From assembly GCA_018821175.1 (NCBI GenBank), contig JAHJMX010000083.1, positions 1 to 13,854 on the forward strand: a DNA stretch of 13,854 nt, given 5' to 3'. The position numbers were made by a program, and so were the translations under genes. Numbering within the stretch: the first letter of the stretch is position 1; each line of letters begins with the position of its first letter. The notes below the pieces were generated by a model. That model saw nothing but the letters and a program-made list of their open reading frames with translations, searched no databases and had not been told where the DNA came from. The stretch comes from Patescibacteria group bacterium (GTDB taxonomy: Bacteria > Patescibacteriota > Gracilibacteria > UBA1369 > PNNO01). Positions 9,501-12,500 of this stretch are shown here, piece after piece.

Positions 9501-12500
9501 AAATGGCTCACTTGACAATTTAGTCAAAGGTGTTGAAGCGGTAATGAAGGCTTTAACTTGTAGCGGAGGCTGCATCCCAACCCCTATCAACGTTTCATTC
9601 CTTACTCCTGGCACAATCAATGTAATGGGTACACCTGGAGGACCAGATCCAGGACTCCCTGTTTTTGGATGGGGTGCTCCTCGCGAAACACCAGTTTGGC
9701 CACCAACCTCATTCGAGTTAACACTTGGCGGAAGAATTTATATTAGCCCAACTTTAACTGGAGCAACTACTACATCGGTATGTATCGGCCCATATTTAGG
9801 CGCACAATGCTGGTCAGTCGTCTTACCAGTTTCGGTAGTGCCTGAAGATGCTTGTGCAGCAATCAATGAATCAGCTGCAAGTACGCTAGCAAAAGCTGGG
9901 AATGTTGTCAGTTCAGTTTCATCTGGAACAACGCTTTTAAGCGGATCAGGAATGAATAATACTGGAGGAAGTTCAAATGCAGTAAGATCTGAAAATGGTG
10001 GAATCACAGGAAGTGCATCACTTGGAAGTTACAAAGCAAGCGCTTCCGGAAAAACAAATGCACGCGTTCCAGGATTTACAAATTTTGTATCTTCATGGTT
10101 TTCAAAACAACTTGAAGAAATTATGACAAAGCTTTCTGATTTGCCGGATTTATACGTTATTTATCCTGACGTTAAATCTTTAGTTAGTGAAATGCCACCA
10201 AAAAATCCTGAATTCAACAATTTTACAGATATTTTAAGATATATTAATAAATTGCCACTTGTTCAAGTCCAATCGAAATCAGTGCTAATAAAAATACCTG
10301 CACTTTCTCAAAAAGAAATTGCAAAACTAGAAACCGAACTCAAACAATGGCTCGTAGATGCAAAGGCAGAATTGAAAAGGGTAGAAAAAATATGGACATG
10401 TGATAAATCAACAGGTAATCAAACTATTTGCGACAAAATTCTTTTAGACGCAAATACATCAATTAAATCTATTGAGAAAAATTTGAAAATTCTTGAAGTT
10501 TACAAAAATCTTCCACGCAAGATTTTGGAATGGAGAAATATTCAAATCAAATATTTATATCAAGTCGTTTGTTATTTGGATACAATCGTCCAATACCTAG
10601 GCGGATATATCAAAAAACAAGAAGCGAGAATCAAGAAATGGATAGATATGGCAAAGGAAATAAAACGTCTGCTGAAATCATGGCAGGCCGTTGGCGATGT
10701 AATGATGAATTATTCAAAGAGCTGTGATTCATGTAAAACTGAGCGCTACACATTACTGGAAACCTTGATGAAATTAATGGTTGTTATCCCAGAACTTCCA
10801 GTAATTCCATTCCCAAAATGGCCTGATTTCTACTTCGATTTCTCGCAAATTCAACTTGGATACAAAATTATTTGGCCAGACGTAAGATTCAAAGCGGAAT
10901 CGATAATTTTGCCAACATTCCCAAGATTAAAATTACCAGACGTACCAAGCGTATCTTTCAAATTACCTGCGATAAAAACTTTGCCAGAGCCACCAACTCT
11001 TCCAGATTTGCCGAACTTGCCACCAATGCCACTACCAACTTTGCCAGATATCCCAAAACCACCAGAGATCCCAAAAATAGCAAGTAGTATCAAAACATCT
11101 ATTGGTGCAATGGCAAAAATTCTAAAAATATTATGTCTTATCAAAAAAGGCCTTATTCCTATAACTGAAGCCCAACTAAAAACACATATAGAAACGTTGA
11201 CTGCTAGACCTTTGAAGGCAACTTTGCCTATAGACACAATGTTTAAATTCCAGGGGCCATCTATTGCATACCCTTATATCGACAAAATAAAAGTCACAAC
11301 AAAAATCGACCTTAAAGTTGAAACCGATGAGATATATGAAGTTGCAGCAGACGTAGCGAAAGTTTGGAACAGCATAGCGACTGATCTTGTAGAAGCAGCA
11401 AACGAAACTTCAGAAAAAATTCAAGAAGTTAGCGGGGCTTTGACTGAACCAAAAATACCTATAGAAAATATTTCAGTTGAATTGGAAGCAAGCGTGGACT
11501 TTGAATTGATGGATGATTACGACAAAGCTATTGCATTGCTAAAACAAGCTTCATCTGAACAGCAAGATTTATTCAACGAAATGCCAGAATCGTATAATTT
11601 AGTTGCAACTGAAAGCTATATTGATATTTCAAACATTGCCAATAACCAAACTATAGCTGAATTAAACAAAAAAATCGCAAATGAAGATCTCCCAGAAAGC
11701 CTTCAAGAAAACGAGATTTTAAATATGCGAAACAATTTAATCGCATATATAGAAAATGAAAATAATAATCTCCAAAATATTCAATTAGATGGGAATTATG
11801 ATCTAACGATGATTGCAAATGCAACTGAAGATACTGTAAGCAGACCTTTCGCTAGCACTGAACCAATAATCAACTCTGAAGATCTTCCTGCAAAACGTAT
11901 GATCGCACTAAATACAGATTCAATTTCACCAGATTTGATTGATCCTGTTGAAAGTACAAACCCAAGCGGTGGACAAGTCCTTGAAGGGCTGTATGTCTAC
12001 AATCCAGATCAAGGAATCAATGAAAAAATTCTTTCATATAAAGGCGAATTAGAACTTGAACACAATGCGTTACTTACAGATATCGACGACGATTCAGATG
12101 AAGATATCATTTATTCATATGGCGGAAATGTCTACATCAAAGAAAATTATACTTCCCCTAAATCAAGCGATTATTTGAGGTTTAATGGAACAGATCCAAC
12201 TATGTACGATATAGACAATTTTGTTTCATTCAGCCCATCAATCAATGGATTTAATGCAAGTTATGATAGTGGCACTGAAACCAGTTTTACTTGGGACGCA
12301 ATCACAATTCCTGGATTTACAGGATATGAAATAATCTATAAAGACAATAGGCAAAATTTCGAAATAGATGATCCAACTCCTTCACGCATTATCGATATTT
12401 TCGAGCCACAATCATCACAACGCTTTATTGGAAAACTTCGCGAAGATCTTGAAATCACAGCAATTGATGGAGGATTTACTGTGAACGGCGAAGAACCATC

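Noticed and set aside
9303..11237. Minus-strand open frames of 89-128 codons, including a Gly/Ser-rich one at 10851-11237
   Set aside because: They are shadows of the giant gene. The glycine-rich one is the complement of the proline codons (CCA read as TGG/GGN in other frames) in the LPxLP tract.
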